The translations under genes were made by a program, and so were the position numbers. A stretch of DNA of 28,742 nt from a virus. Shown piece after piece: positions 5,724-13,268 of the stretch. The notes under the pieces were generated by a model that saw only the letters and a program-made list of their open reading frames with translations, made no database searches and was not told the DNA's origin. The DNA lies in the IMG/VR virus record IMGVR_UViG_3300046516_001101, positions 1 to 28,742 of that record; one strand, 5' to 3'. Position 1 is the stretch's first letter, and each line of letters starts with the position of its first letter.

Positions 5724-5997
5724 AATCCATTTCATATGTAGGATATCTAAACTCAATTATAGGAATAATAGGCTCAACTTCTTCCTCTGCTTCATAAAAA
5801 TTCACAGTAATTCCAGTTTCATGCTCTATGATTTTTTCAGCATAAGTTTCTATTAACTTAGCATTTTTATTCCCTTTAAAAAAGTGACCAGCGCAATATC
5901 CGGTACATAGAGCAAGAAGTAAAATCACGAAGAAAATTATCAAATGATTCCCAGGAGAAATAAGTTCTTTAAGAATTCTAGGTATTAACTTTCCCAT
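5683..5997 (-). CDS. single-pass membrane protein next to the lysozyme-like gene, spanin- or holin-like candidate
   Basis: The 104-aa product has a short basic N-terminus, one strong membrane helix (about residues 18-40, with LIIFFVILLLALCTGYCAG), then a charged 60-residue tail with a proline-rich acidic middle (EEEVEPIIPIIEF). It overlaps the end of the lysozyme-like gene by 13 bases. A one-helix protein directly after the endolysin is the usual place for an inner-membrane spanin (Rz-type) or a holin. The tail is not a clear coiled coil and I see no embedded Rz1-type lipoprotein frame, so the role is provisional. Confidence 0.5.
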   Translation of the reverse strand: MGKLIPRILKELISPGNHLIIFFVILLLALCTGYCAGHFFKGNKNAKLIETYAEKIIEHETGITVNFYEAEEEVEPIIPIIEFRYPTYEMDFKREMKPDSSVKN

Positions 5998-6464
5998 ATG
6001 TGAGAAGCATATTTATTGTAGTTTTCTATATATTCCTCTGGAGTAGCTTTCCCCATAATAGTATTGTAATACTTTTTATAATAAGCGGCCTGCCCTGGCA
6101 AATCTTCAGGAATTTCAGCTGGAAATCTATGATAATGTAGCCTACAAACAAGGCACATGAGTTTCATATTCCAAAGCAGAGTATTAAATTCTGGAACAAT
6201 CTCTAAACTCAATACGGATAGGAACCTTTGTTTCAAGTTTATATCAAACATAAAAGAATCAGTTATTACATTTTTATAAGTATTATATTCACATTGAAAA
6301 AAACCTAGAGCAGGCCCGGTGCCTTCTTGATGTATGAACGTAAATTGGCTTTCTTGACATCCAGTTCCAATGATAAGCTGGCAAGCTTCTTTTGAATAAA
6401 GTCCAACAGATTGTAATGTTGGTACTAAGATTAAGTCATTAAATTGTTTTATATTGATAGACAT
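5985..6464 (-). CDS. lysozyme-like endolysin candidate (phage muralytic enzyme)
   Basis: This 159-aa protein has the pattern GTGCQES at 33-39, then G-T-G-P-A-L-G-F-F-Q (48-57), a CRLHYHR block, and AAYYKKYYNTIMGKATPEEY towards the end. I recognise this layout from many podovirus proteins annotated as endolysin or peptidoglycan hydrolase with a lysozyme-like fold; E38 would be the catalytic acid. It has no signal peptide, so it would need a holin or act inside the virion. It starts directly after the stop of the 85-aa gene with no strong ribosome site, and the next gene overlaps its end. The other option is a structural muralytic protein. Confidence 0.6.
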   Translation of the reverse strand: MSINIKQFNDLILVPTLQSVGLYSKEACQLIIGTGCQESQFTFIHQEGTGPALGFFQCEYNTYKNVITDSFMFDINLKQRFLSVLSLEIVPEFNTLLWNMKLMCLVCRLHYHRFPAEIPEDLPGQAAYYKKYYNTIMGKATPEEYIENYNKYASHIWES

Positions 6465-6722
6465 TTAGGTATCTATATTAGAGCCAGTTCCAGGGATTCC
6501 AGAAGTTTTTTTTTCTGAAACAATTTCTTCTCCAACGGAAACAACATCGCTAATAACACCCACAACATTCTTAGCGGCTAAGTCCTGCTCAAATTTTTCC
6601 ATTTGCTGAAGCATAAATTGAGCCTCACTAAGTCTTCCAACTAACGCGTTATGTTGGGCTAAGGAATTCTCTATTGCTTTGCTGATTTCTGAAATTCGTT
6701 CAACTACTGCTTGTTTATCCAT
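6465..6722 (-). CDS. coiled-coil protein at the head of the lysis block, 85 aa
   Basis: Residues 5-50 read as one long amphipathic helix (RISEISKAIENSLAQHNALV and onward), followed by a valine-rich stretch and a flexible G/S/T tail. It has no membrane helix strong enough for a holin. GGAG lies before the ATG. It follows a probable terminator (6745-6763) and is contiguous with the endolysin-like gene. Chaperone-like or small structural roles are possible. Confidence 0.5.
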   Translation of the reverse strand: MDKQAVVERISEISKAIENSLAQHNALVGRLSEAQFMLQQMEKFEQDLAAKNVVGVISDVVSVGEEIVSEKKTSGIPGTGSNIDT

Positions 6723-6744
6723 GTGTACTCCAATTATGAATTAA

Positions 6745-6763
6745 GGGGGAAATCAATCCCCCC
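6745..6763 (-). terminator. terminator candidate after the 437-aa fibre gene
   Basis: On the minus strand GGGGGG-A-TTGAT-TT-CCCCC folds into a stem of five G-C pairs plus G·T and A-T, followed by TTAATTC. It starts 16 bases after the fibre stop. The tail is only partly T-rich, so termination may be incomplete, allowing read-through into the lysis block. Confidence 0.5.
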
Positions 6764-6778
6764 GAGCTCGAGTTACGA

Positions 6779-8092
6779 TTATACCATAGGAACAATCATG
6801 TAGTTAACAGCCCATCTGATTGAACTTGTGCCACCATTAGCTGTAAATGCACCTGTATCATTTGATAAGAATACACCTAAAGCTGTGGTCGTTGATGATG
6901 CTGTGGTTGCAATATTGGCACCATTCGCCAAGGTAGTCCATTGATTAACTGCCGCTGTTGTCGCAAATGTCGCAGCTACTGTCAAAGTACCACCGTTAGC
7001 AATAGTATTTACACCAGCACCGTGCACTGTATTTCCATATTGGAAAATAATTGCACCACCACCTGCGGGAGCCGCTGTAGCAAATACAATCTCAAGATAA
7101 GCGCTTAATACAAGAATTCCAAAACCGGCACCTGGTGTAGGAATCAATTGTACTGGAGTTGCATACATCCCTTGGAAATTAACATCAGTAATTGTTCCAG
7201 AGGCATTCAACTGAAGGCCGGCAACCGATACTCCAGAATCTACAATTTGACCTGCAACTCCGGAAGCCTTAATGAAGTTATTAGCCACTGTAGCGCCAGT
7301 AGTCACAGCTATATTTGATGTAGCAGCGCCAGCATCTGGTAGTGAATATACCGTACTTTGTCCAATATTTGCATTACTAAGAGTTGCAGTGAAATTACCT
7401 GCAATATTAAGAGGTATAATTGAAAAGCTACCATTAGCTGCAGTAATTGGGAATATGGTCAATGATGATGCATGTCCAGATGAACCTAGAGTTAGAGTAC
7501 CAACAGTTAAAGCTAAATTTCCAGTTGCTATAGTTTGAGTCGTACCACTATTAGTTAGTAAGAAGTTTGAACTAGCTCCCCCATCGGGAATAGTATATGT
7601 GCGCGCAGCAGCTTGAGAAGCATTTGTGATTGTAGTTATAGTATCACCCGCGCTAACAGCACCCACAATTTGAAGTGACCCTCTAGCGGCAGTGGCGGGA
7701 AATGAAATTAAAGCGCCAGCAGTACCACTTAATCCAGCCTGAATATTTCCACCATTGATAGCTGTAGCTGCATTTTCGCTAATGGTTCCAATGGTATTCG
7801 TAAAGGTCGCAATATGATTAGCTATCGTTGGCAGAATTACACTACTAGAATTAGCTGGTGACACCAAACTATGATTTGTTCCAACCAAAGAACACTGTAA
7901 CCACAATGGACCCGTAGATGATAAGACAAGCGCCATAGCACCGTTAGTAAATTCCATACCATCTTCAACAGATTTGTTTAAGTAACCTGCAGCGGTAATA
8001 GTTGCGAATGTATCATTAGTATCAATATAAATTAGTTTTGGAATAATACCTTCAAAACCGGTTACTTCAGTGGTCCATGATAAAACAGCCAT
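6779..8092 (-). CDS. tail fibre or appendage protein with internal repeats, 437 aa
   Basis: This is a beta-rich, alanine-, threonine- and glycine-rich protein. Residues 15-45 (GIIPKLIYIDTNDT onward to SVEDG) match residues 15-45 of the 674-aa fibre with 14 of 31 identical, so both probably share an attachment domain. A repeat of about 83 residues follows, each copy with FP-x-TAA-x-GS and a YTIPDGGASSNF-like end (128-178 and 211-262). The C-terminal 130 residues look like a distinct receptor-binding or oligomer domain. AGGAG precedes the ATG. Catalytic residues are not evident. The role as an adhesin or fibre comes from composition, repeats and neighbours. Confidence 0.7.
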   Translation of the reverse strand: MAVLSWTTEVTGFEGIIPKLIYIDTNDTFATITAAGYLNKSVEDGMEFTNGAMALVLSSTGPLWLQCSLVGTNHSLVSPANSSSVILPTIANHIATFTNTIGTISENAATAINGGNIQAGLSGTAGALISFPATAARGSLQIVGAVSAGDTITTITNASQAAARTYTIPDGGASSNFLLTNSGTTQTIATGNLALTVGTLTLGSSGHASSLTIFPITAANGSFSIIPLNIAGNFTATLSNANIGQSTVYSLPDAGAATSNIAVTTGATVANNFIKASGVAGQIVDSGVSVAGLQLNASGTITDVNFQGMYATPVQLIPTPGAGFGILVLSAYLEIVFATAAPAGGGAIIFQYGNTVHGAGVNTIANGGTLTVAATFATTAAVNQWTTLANGANIATTASSTTTALGVFLSNDTGAFTANGGTSSIRWAVNYMIVPMV

Positions 8093-8116
8093 TTTCTATT
8101 CTCCTAAATTAAATAC

Positions 8117-8197
8117 TTAAAGTTGGTAACCCTTTTTTTCCTTTGTTTCCTTTTTCTTCATATCCTTTTTTTTGTCTCTCATTCTCTGTTCCTTCAT
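8117..8197 (-). CDS. tiny lysine-rich peptide, 26 aa, doubtful
   Basis: MKEQRMRDKKKDMKKKETKE followed by KKGYQL. The start overlaps the previous stop as ATGA and AAGGGG lies nine bases upstream. Half of its residues are basic. It could be a genuine nucleic-acid binding peptide or a chance extension of a purine-rich run. Confidence 0.3.
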   Translation of the reverse strand: MKEQRMRDKKKDMKKKETKEKKGYQL

Positions 8198-8355
8198 TTC
8201 TTTTTCCCCTTTTTACGTTTAGATTTACCTTCCCCTGCTTGCGAATACGCTATAGCTACTGCCTGCTTTTGGGGTTTCCCTGCGTCCATTTCCGCCTTAA
8301 TATTCTGTGAAAATCCTTTCTTACTTTTTGCAGCCTTACCTTTTAAAAGTGGCAT
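8194..8355 (-). CDS. small basic phage protein, DUF6496-like, 53 aa
   Basis: MPLLKGKAAKSKKGFSQNIK is followed by AGKPQKQAVAIAYSQAGEG and a lysine-rich tail. The KPQKQAVAIA core is one I know from many small phage and bacterial proteins of this size. It starts directly after the stop of the related upstream gene, with GGGGAAG as ribosome site. It is likely a DNA- or virion-associated basic protein; its function is not established. Confidence 0.65.
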   Translation of the reverse strand: MPLLKGKAAKSKKGFSQNIKAEMDAGKPQKQAVAIAYSQAGEGKSKRKKGKKK

Positions 8356-8502
8356 TTACTTCCCCTTCTTCTTACGCTTACTTGTACCCGAATTTTTAAC
8401 AGCAATTGCTATTGCAGCTTTTTGTTTATCTCCAGAACCGCCTTTAACATTCTTGGAAAATCCTTTCTTGGTATTTTTCTTAGCACCTTTCACTAAAGTC
8501 AT
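8356..8502 (-). CDS. small basic phage protein, paralogue of the next gene, 48 aa
   Basis: MTLVKGAKKNTKKGFSKNVK is followed by GDKQKAAIAIAVKNSG and a K/R tail. It aligns with the 53-aa protein (KKGFS-N-K, KQ-A-AIA), so the two arose by duplication. AAGGGG precedes the ATG, which overlaps the stop of the transglycosylase-like gene (ATGA). Confidence 0.6.
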   Translation of the reverse strand: MTLVKGAKKNTKKGFSKNVKGGSGDKQKAAIAIAVKNSGTSKRKKKGK

Positions 8503-9227
8503 TTTGCACCCCTTCCTAGATTATAGTACTCTCTTGCTCCCGTTCCATATGCATCACGTGGATTAGCACCGCTGAACATCTTTTTAACTCCACCTGGACC
8601 TGCCAGATGCGCTGCAGCAAGCATTCCATTAATAGCTTGTTGAGGTGTATTTGGATTAATCATACCCATTTTTTCTAATGTTTTTTTATTGGAAGCCATC
8701 AATCTGCGCATAGCCTCATCCTGGATAGCGGGGTTGGACATGTACTGTTTAAGGCCTCCGGGTATTGTCCAATTGTCAGGATTGCTTAAGGCTTTGTTTC
8801 CTTGACTTCCAGTACCCTTCTTAAGATACCCTACCGTTTCAAGAGCTGGCGCCCCGAATTGATAGGCACCCGAATATCCAAGGCTATTTTTAGCGCCATA
8901 GTTTCCACCGGACTCACGCTGACGTAATTTTGACATTAAGTCGCCAGTATCTTGCCCCTCAAATCCTGACATGGAATTCGGAAAAAGAGATGGTCTACGT
9001 TCTCTAGCTAACATTTGTTCTTGGCTTCCAAATGGTGCATAAGGCTCGTTTCCTTGTTCACCTTCTTGTGCCAATAGATATTGAAGATAATCTTCAGGAA
9101 CTTGTTGTTGTGTATCCTGTATGCCTTGTTGTTTCTTTTTCATGGAAAGTAAAGCCATTACCAATGGTGATATCTGGTTTTTCGGGTCTTGATATTGGGG
9201 TTCCATGAAGTTTATGGCTTTGAACAT
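8499..9227 (-). CDS. lytic transglycosylase-like virion protein, 242 aa
   Basis: Residues 99-140 (SKLRQRESGGNYGAKNSLGY, then SGAYQFG) have the ES-GG and GAYQF signatures of lysozyme/SLT-type peptidoglycan-cleaving domains, with E105 as the probable catalytic acid. The C-terminal MLAAAHLAGPGGVKKMF stretch (about 204-220) is typical of this phage group. The N-terminal 95 residues are low-complexity and Gln-rich. Lying among the fibre genes it is more likely a virion enzyme that opens the wall during DNA entry than the lysis endolysin. The start at 9227 has GGAGAG upstream and overlaps the fibre stop (TAATG); the start at 9260 lies inside the fibre gene. Confidence 0.7.
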   Translation of the reverse strand: MFKAINFMEPQYQDPKNQISPLVMALLSMKKKQQGIQDTQQQVPEDYLQYLLAQEGEQGNEPYAPFGSQEQMLARERRPSLFPNSMSGFEGQDTGDLMSKLRQRESGGNYGAKNSLGYSGAYQFGAPALETVGYLKKGTGSQGNKALSNPDNWTIPGGLKQYMSNPAIQDEAMRRLMASNKKTLEKMGMINPNTPQQAINGMLAAAHLAGPGGVKKMFSGANPRDAYGTGAREYYNLGRGAK

Positions 9228-10828
9228 TATCTGACTCTCCGAGCATATATTCCGCCACATATAGTAGCTGAACCAGCGCCAAACACAACATATGCTGAAA
9301 TATAATATGTGGTTGTGGAAGAAATTGATGCTCTAACATACGGAACACATAACCCTAAATCTTGCGCACCTGCATTTACATTGGCAACAACATAAAGCGA
9401 TTGATCGGGAACCGTAGCACTTGTAGCCGAAATCCAAGCTTTATTATTAAGCATATTCAATCCTGAAGCATCAAAAGTAACATTTCCAAATATATCCCAA
9501 TCTCCAGCAGTTAAAGAAATTGATGTTAAATTTGTTGCTCCACCCGTTCCTATGTTAACAGCACTCGCAAATGCTATTCGACTTGAAATAAGCTCTCCAA
9601 CATAACCCGCAGCAGCATTTCCACCTGCTGTTGTTCCTTGAATGGAGCACCCAGAGTTTCCTTTACCGTTTAATGTCAATAAAACATTAGTGTCAGTACC
9701 AGTAGCTGCTATAGTTGGCGTATTTGTTGCTGAATTATTGGTAATGTTAATGTAATTAACGGCCGATGCTGTAACGGTAAATAGCAACAAACTATTTCCG
9801 TTATTATCCTGTATTCCTTTTGTTGTATTGAAGGGGATATTATTAGCAGCACCAACGGAAAGCTGGGAACTAGCAACAGCCAGACCTTGCCCAAAAGTTG
9901 TGGCTATCGATGGAACACCTGCCCCACTCGTAACCAAAATACCGTTATTTCCAGAAGTAAGACCACTTACGGCAGTTCCGCTTGTCGCATAATAGGCTAA
10001 TTGGTTTGCTGTTCCGCTATTTACAGTTCCTGAACCACCAGCCGCAACCCAAGTTCCATCACCTCTCCAAAATGTAGAAGAAGAGGCGCCAGTGCCTGAA
10101 TTTAAACTATTGACGCTAACCTGTACTGCTGAAGGTAGAGTTGTGGTTAATGAAGGAACTCCACCAGCGCTCGTAGCTAATACAGAGTTATTAGCAGTAG
10201 CCAATCCAACAATAACATTGTTACTACTAGAATAAAGCAATTGGTTTATTGTAGTAGTGGCGGGATATGTAGCAGTACTCCAAGCTGGTGCAGTATTAGA
10301 ACCGCTAAGTAAAGCCTGATTAGCAGTTGCGGTACCAGCAAGAATAGCGCCGGCAGAAGCCGTGCTATAGAATATTCCACCGTTTGATGCGGTCAAATTA
10401 GCATTCGTACCACCATACGTAAGCCCGATAACCGACCCATTCCAAGTTCCACTAGTGATTGTACCGACGCTAGTAATATTTCCTTGAACTGCAGCAGGCA
10501 ACGTTTGGCTTAAGCTTGGTATGCCACCGGCTGATGTAATTAATACAGAAGAGTTAGCTGTAGCGAGCCCTACGACATTATTAGCAGCGCTAGAATAAAG
10601 TATCTGATTGATAGTTGTTGTGGCTGGATAAACAGCTGTAGTCCATGTAGGCAGCGCACTAGCACCTTGTGAGGTTAAAATAGTGCCTGTAGCGCCAAGG
10701 CTTGCTAATGTCTGTATTGGATTAATAACCGTTGTGCCGGCACAGAGTATCCCATATGCGGTTGTCCAAGTTTTTACTTGAGTGCCACCTTCAATGACTG
10801 GAATTGGAGATATGCGCTTGTATGACAT
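9227..10828 (-). CDS. repeat-rich tail fibre protein, 533 aa
   Basis: The N-terminus (IEGGTQVKTWTTAYGILCAG, about 13-32) is a common phage-fibre start. The middle repeats a unit of about 110 residues: YPATTTINQ-LYSS, VGLATAN-SVL-TSAGG-PSL, TLP-AVQ. The C-terminal 130 residues (from AGYVGELISSRIAFASAV through SISLTAGDWDIFGNVTF to the last IYARRVR) match a C-terminal beta domain I know from many phage fibres, probably a trimer or receptor-binding tip. AGGGA precedes the ATG. It lies between the transglycosylase-like protein and a second fibre, all co-directional. Confidence 0.75.
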   Translation of the reverse strand: MSYKRISPIPVIEGGTQVKTWTTAYGILCAGTTVINPIQTLASLGATGTILTSQGASALPTWTTAVYPATTTINQILYSSAANNVVGLATANSSVLITSAGGIPSLSQTLPAAVQGNITSVGTITSGTWNGSVIGLTYGGTNANLTASNGGIFYSTASAGAILAGTATANQALLSGSNTAPAWSTATYPATTTINQLLYSSSNNVIVGLATANNSVLATSAGGVPSLTTTLPSAVQVSVNSLNSGTGASSSTFWRGDGTWVAAGGSGTVNSGTANQLAYYATSGTAVSGLTSGNNGILVTSGAGVPSIATTFGQGLAVASSQLSVGAANNIPFNTTKGIQDNNGNSLLLFTVTASAVNYINITNNSATNTPTIAATGTDTNVLLTLNGKGNSGCSIQGTTAGGNAAAGYVGELISSRIAFASAVNIGTGGATNLTSISLTAGDWDIFGNVTFDASGLNMLNNKAWISATSATVPDQSLYVVANVNAGAQDLGLCVPYVRASISSTTTYYISAYVVFGAGSATICGGIYARRVR

Positions 10829-10837
10829 TATTTTTCC

Positions 10838-12862
10838 CTACCAAATTTCATAACTAGTTCCATTAAATATGACATTTGCTGCCTCATATGCTGTGTTCAT
10901 AACAAATGTAGTTGCCCCATCAATCGTTACAGCACCACCTACAGTTGTTATAGTAATATTGCTTGTTGCCGCTAATCCGACTTTGTCTTTAATAACAAAT
11001 GTTCTCCCCGTTGTAGGTGCATTGGGTAACAAAACACTTATTACTCCGGCCGTCACATCACAAGAAATATAATAATCAGTAGATATTGCAGTATAAGGAG
11101 TTGATGCATTTGTTATGCCTGTGTATGACACAACATCTGAGCCAGAAAGAGCGGAAATAGTTATTGTATTATTTCCATTTACTATAGTAACGTTCGGTCC
11201 AGCTATAAGTGCTGCAGCAGCTGGAACGCCTATGGAACTCCCTATTACAATTTGACCGTCAGTCATTCCAGACGTCACACCAATAGCACTTACGCCATTT
11301 CCATAAAGCATTCCATTTTGTGTAAAGCTTGTTGCTCCAGTTCCGCCAATAGGAACTGTCACAGGTGTGAAGCCTGCCACTAAACTTCCAGCTGAAAGAG
11401 CGCCAACGCTTGTGATGTTCAATTGAACGGCAGAAGGTAATGTTTGGCTTATTGATGGAATTCCAGCAACATCCGTAACTAAAGTTGCATTAACAGCTGT
11501 AGCAATTTGTCCTACAACATTAGTGCCACTTGAATACAAAATATCATACTGAGTAGTTGTTGCAGGCCACGTTGCAGTAGACCAAGCGGGAGTAGAGGAA
11601 GCACCTGATTGCAACATTTGTCGAGCTGTTGCAGTTCCAGCAAGTATTTGCATCTGTGTAGCATTCGACCAAACTATGCCGCCATTTGATGCCGCTGCGG
11701 AAAGATTGGCACTTGTGCCACCAAATTGCAGAGAAATTACTGAAGCATCCCATGTTCCCGTGGTGATAACGCCCAAAGTGGTGATACTGGCCTGCCCAAC
11801 GTACAGAGGGTCAATATCGATTACTGGGTTCATTCCGCCAGTACTGGTTATACGTCCTGCAGTTCCAGTTACGCTTTGTACGCCTAAAGTTCCAAACTGA
11901 GACCAAACAACCGGGTCTGTACCTACAACCGTAATGGCAGCAGTTTCTATCCAAGCGCTATTAGCATTAACTGTTCCATTATTAACGATAATGAAAGAAC
12001 CTGGAACCATTGTAGCAGGAGTATTAAAATCAGTAGCCCGCGTTAATACCCAATTAGAAGCACCTGTGCCAACAGTCGTTAGAGTATAAATACCGTTCTC
12101 AGCTGGTGAAGACTGGTTTTTAATTAAGATTCTAGAATTTATTGGAGGTGAAGTTCCATCAATAGAAAAAGCAGCTTGAACTCCGGCATTTGTTAATGTT
12201 GCTCCAACTCCGGCAACACCATTATTGTATGTAGAATTAAGTGTACCTGTTGAGCCCGCATAAGCTGGAGATTTAAACGTAAACCCAGATGCAATACTAT
12301 CAACATATTGCTTAGTTGCCGCTTGTAATGGCAAGGTTGGGTTAGTGTTTAAAATCAAATTTCCGGTCATTGTTCCGCCAGCAATTGGCAGTGCGCCTAA
12401 ATTCGTTAATGCATTTGGCGCTGTTGTTGCACCTGTACCGCCATGCAAGATTGCAACAGTTGTTCCAGACCATGTTCCAGTAGTCACGACTCCAAGAGTG
12501 GTGATGGATGTCTGGCCGGGATACGTAGGAGAAATTGAAATCGTATATTGATTGGGAAGAGTTAGTGTCGCAACAATCTCATTAGGTGTTCCAAGAATTG
12601 AAGTAACAGTTCCCGGAGAACTTAAGGTCAAAGAATAGACTTCATTTTGAATAACAATATTATACCAACTCGGACCTTTATCTGACGTATTTACTAATGC
12701 CAACTGATAACTTGATAGGGCTACAAGCCCATCTTGTACCCAGCTACTTAGATATCCAGTCACTAATACTTGAGCTTGAGTATCATCCGTATTAATGAAA
12801 ACCATGGTAGGCAATATTCCTGCCTGACCGATTGGATTAGTAAATATCGATTTAATTGGCAT
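10838..12862 (-). CDS. large tail fibre protein, 674 aa
   Basis: Domains in order: an N-terminal domain (about 15-75) shared with the 437-aa fibre; a GTWSGTTVAILHGGTGAT repeat; the widespread fibre module with GGTMTGNL and ATKQYVDS (about 161-190) and SRILIKNQSSPAENGIYTLT (about 240-260); then repeats like those of the 533-aa fibre (STPAWSTATWPATTT, PSISQTLPSAVQ); and a C-terminal beta domain with RTFVIKD and ITITTVGGAVTIDG. I choose ATG 12862 over the adjacent GTG 12865 because AGGA is better spaced from it. It follows the 128-aa gene directly. The mosaic make-up suggests module exchange between fibre genes. Confidence 0.75.
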   Translation of the reverse strand: MPIKSIFTNPIGQAGILPTMVFINTDDTQAQVLVTGYLSSWVQDGLVALSSYQLALVNTSDKGPSWYNIVIQNEVYSLTLSSPGTVTSILGTPNEIVATLTLPNQYTISISPTYPGQTSITTLGVVTTGTWSGTTVAILHGGTGATTAPNALTNLGALPIAGGTMTGNLILNTNPTLPLQAATKQYVDSIASGFTFKSPAYAGSTGTLNSTYNNGVAGVGATLTNAGVQAAFSIDGTSPPINSRILIKNQSSPAENGIYTLTTVGTGASNWVLTRATDFNTPATMVPGSFIIVNNGTVNANSAWIETAAITVVGTDPVVWSQFGTLGVQSVTGTAGRITSTGGMNPVIDIDPLYVGQASITTLGVITTGTWDASVISLQFGGTSANLSAAASNGGIVWSNATQMQILAGTATARQMLQSGASSTPAWSTATWPATTTQYDILYSSGTNVVGQIATAVNATLVTDVAGIPSISQTLPSAVQLNITSVGALSAGSLVAGFTPVTVPIGGTGATSFTQNGMLYGNGVSAIGVTSGMTDGQIVIGSSIGVPAAAALIAGPNVTIVNGNNTITISALSGSDVVSYTGITNASTPYTAISTDYYISCDVTAGVISVLLPNAPTTGRTFVIKDKVGLAATSNITITTVGGAVTIDGATTFVMNTAYEAANVIFNGTSYEIW

Positions 12863-12864
12863 CA

Positions 12865-13251
12865 CTATTCCTGTATTGCGTAGAATTCGATTGTTACATT
12901 AGGAGTTACACCCGAAATAATATGGATAACATCTCCCGCTTGCACTACTCTTCCCCAAGGATTGTTGGCTGGAACCATTGCTGACGTTGTAGCTGCCAAA
13001 GTTCCACCAACAGGCTTTGCAGCTGTTGCATTGATGCATGCAAATACGGTTGCATCAGTTGTAATAATAGCCATGAACTTATTATTTACGGTTGCACAAA
13101 TATTACCCATAGCAGCAGTTAAAGGAACAGCTACTGTCGCTTCAGCATTAGCCGCTAAAGTTGTAGAAAATACATTTCCACAAAAATTTAACCCAAAACC
13201 ATCCACGCCTTTGTGGAACTTATCCATATTGTATTCTGTAACTTTTGCCAT
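12865..13251 (-). CDS. small virion-associated protein, 128 aa
   Basis: The protein is rich in alanine, threonine and valine with a beta-type pattern (TTLAANAEATVAVPLT, residues 30-45; VVQAGDVIHIISGVTPNVTI near the end). AAAGGAG precedes the ATG. It lies between the 701-aa appendage gene and the large fibre, so it is probably a fibre-linking, decoration or virion surface protein. No named family is recognised. Confidence 0.55.
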   Translation of the reverse strand: MAKVTEYNMDKFHKGVDGFGLNFCGNVFSTTLAANAEATVAVPLTAAMGNICATVNNKFMAIITTDATVFACINATAAKPVGGTLAATTSAMVPANNPWGRVVQAGDVIHIISGVTPNVTIEFYAIQE

Positions 13252-13268
13252 TTTTTAAACTCCTTTAT

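Noticed and set aside
8123-8566. 147-aa plus-strand frame, hydrophobic
   Set aside because: It is the reverse complement of lysine-rich minus-strand genes (AAG/AAA reads as CTT/TTT). It has no ribosome site and conflicts with three coupled genes of recognised type.
9094-9348. 84-aa minus-strand frame across the fibre and transglycosylase junction
   Set aside because: It overlaps two better-supported genes in another frame and shows no family resemblance.
6779-12862. Repeated DNA in the fibre region as an insertion element or CRISPR array
   Set aside because: The repeats are in frame, diverged and encode fibre modules. There are no regular spacers, terminal repeats or transposase.
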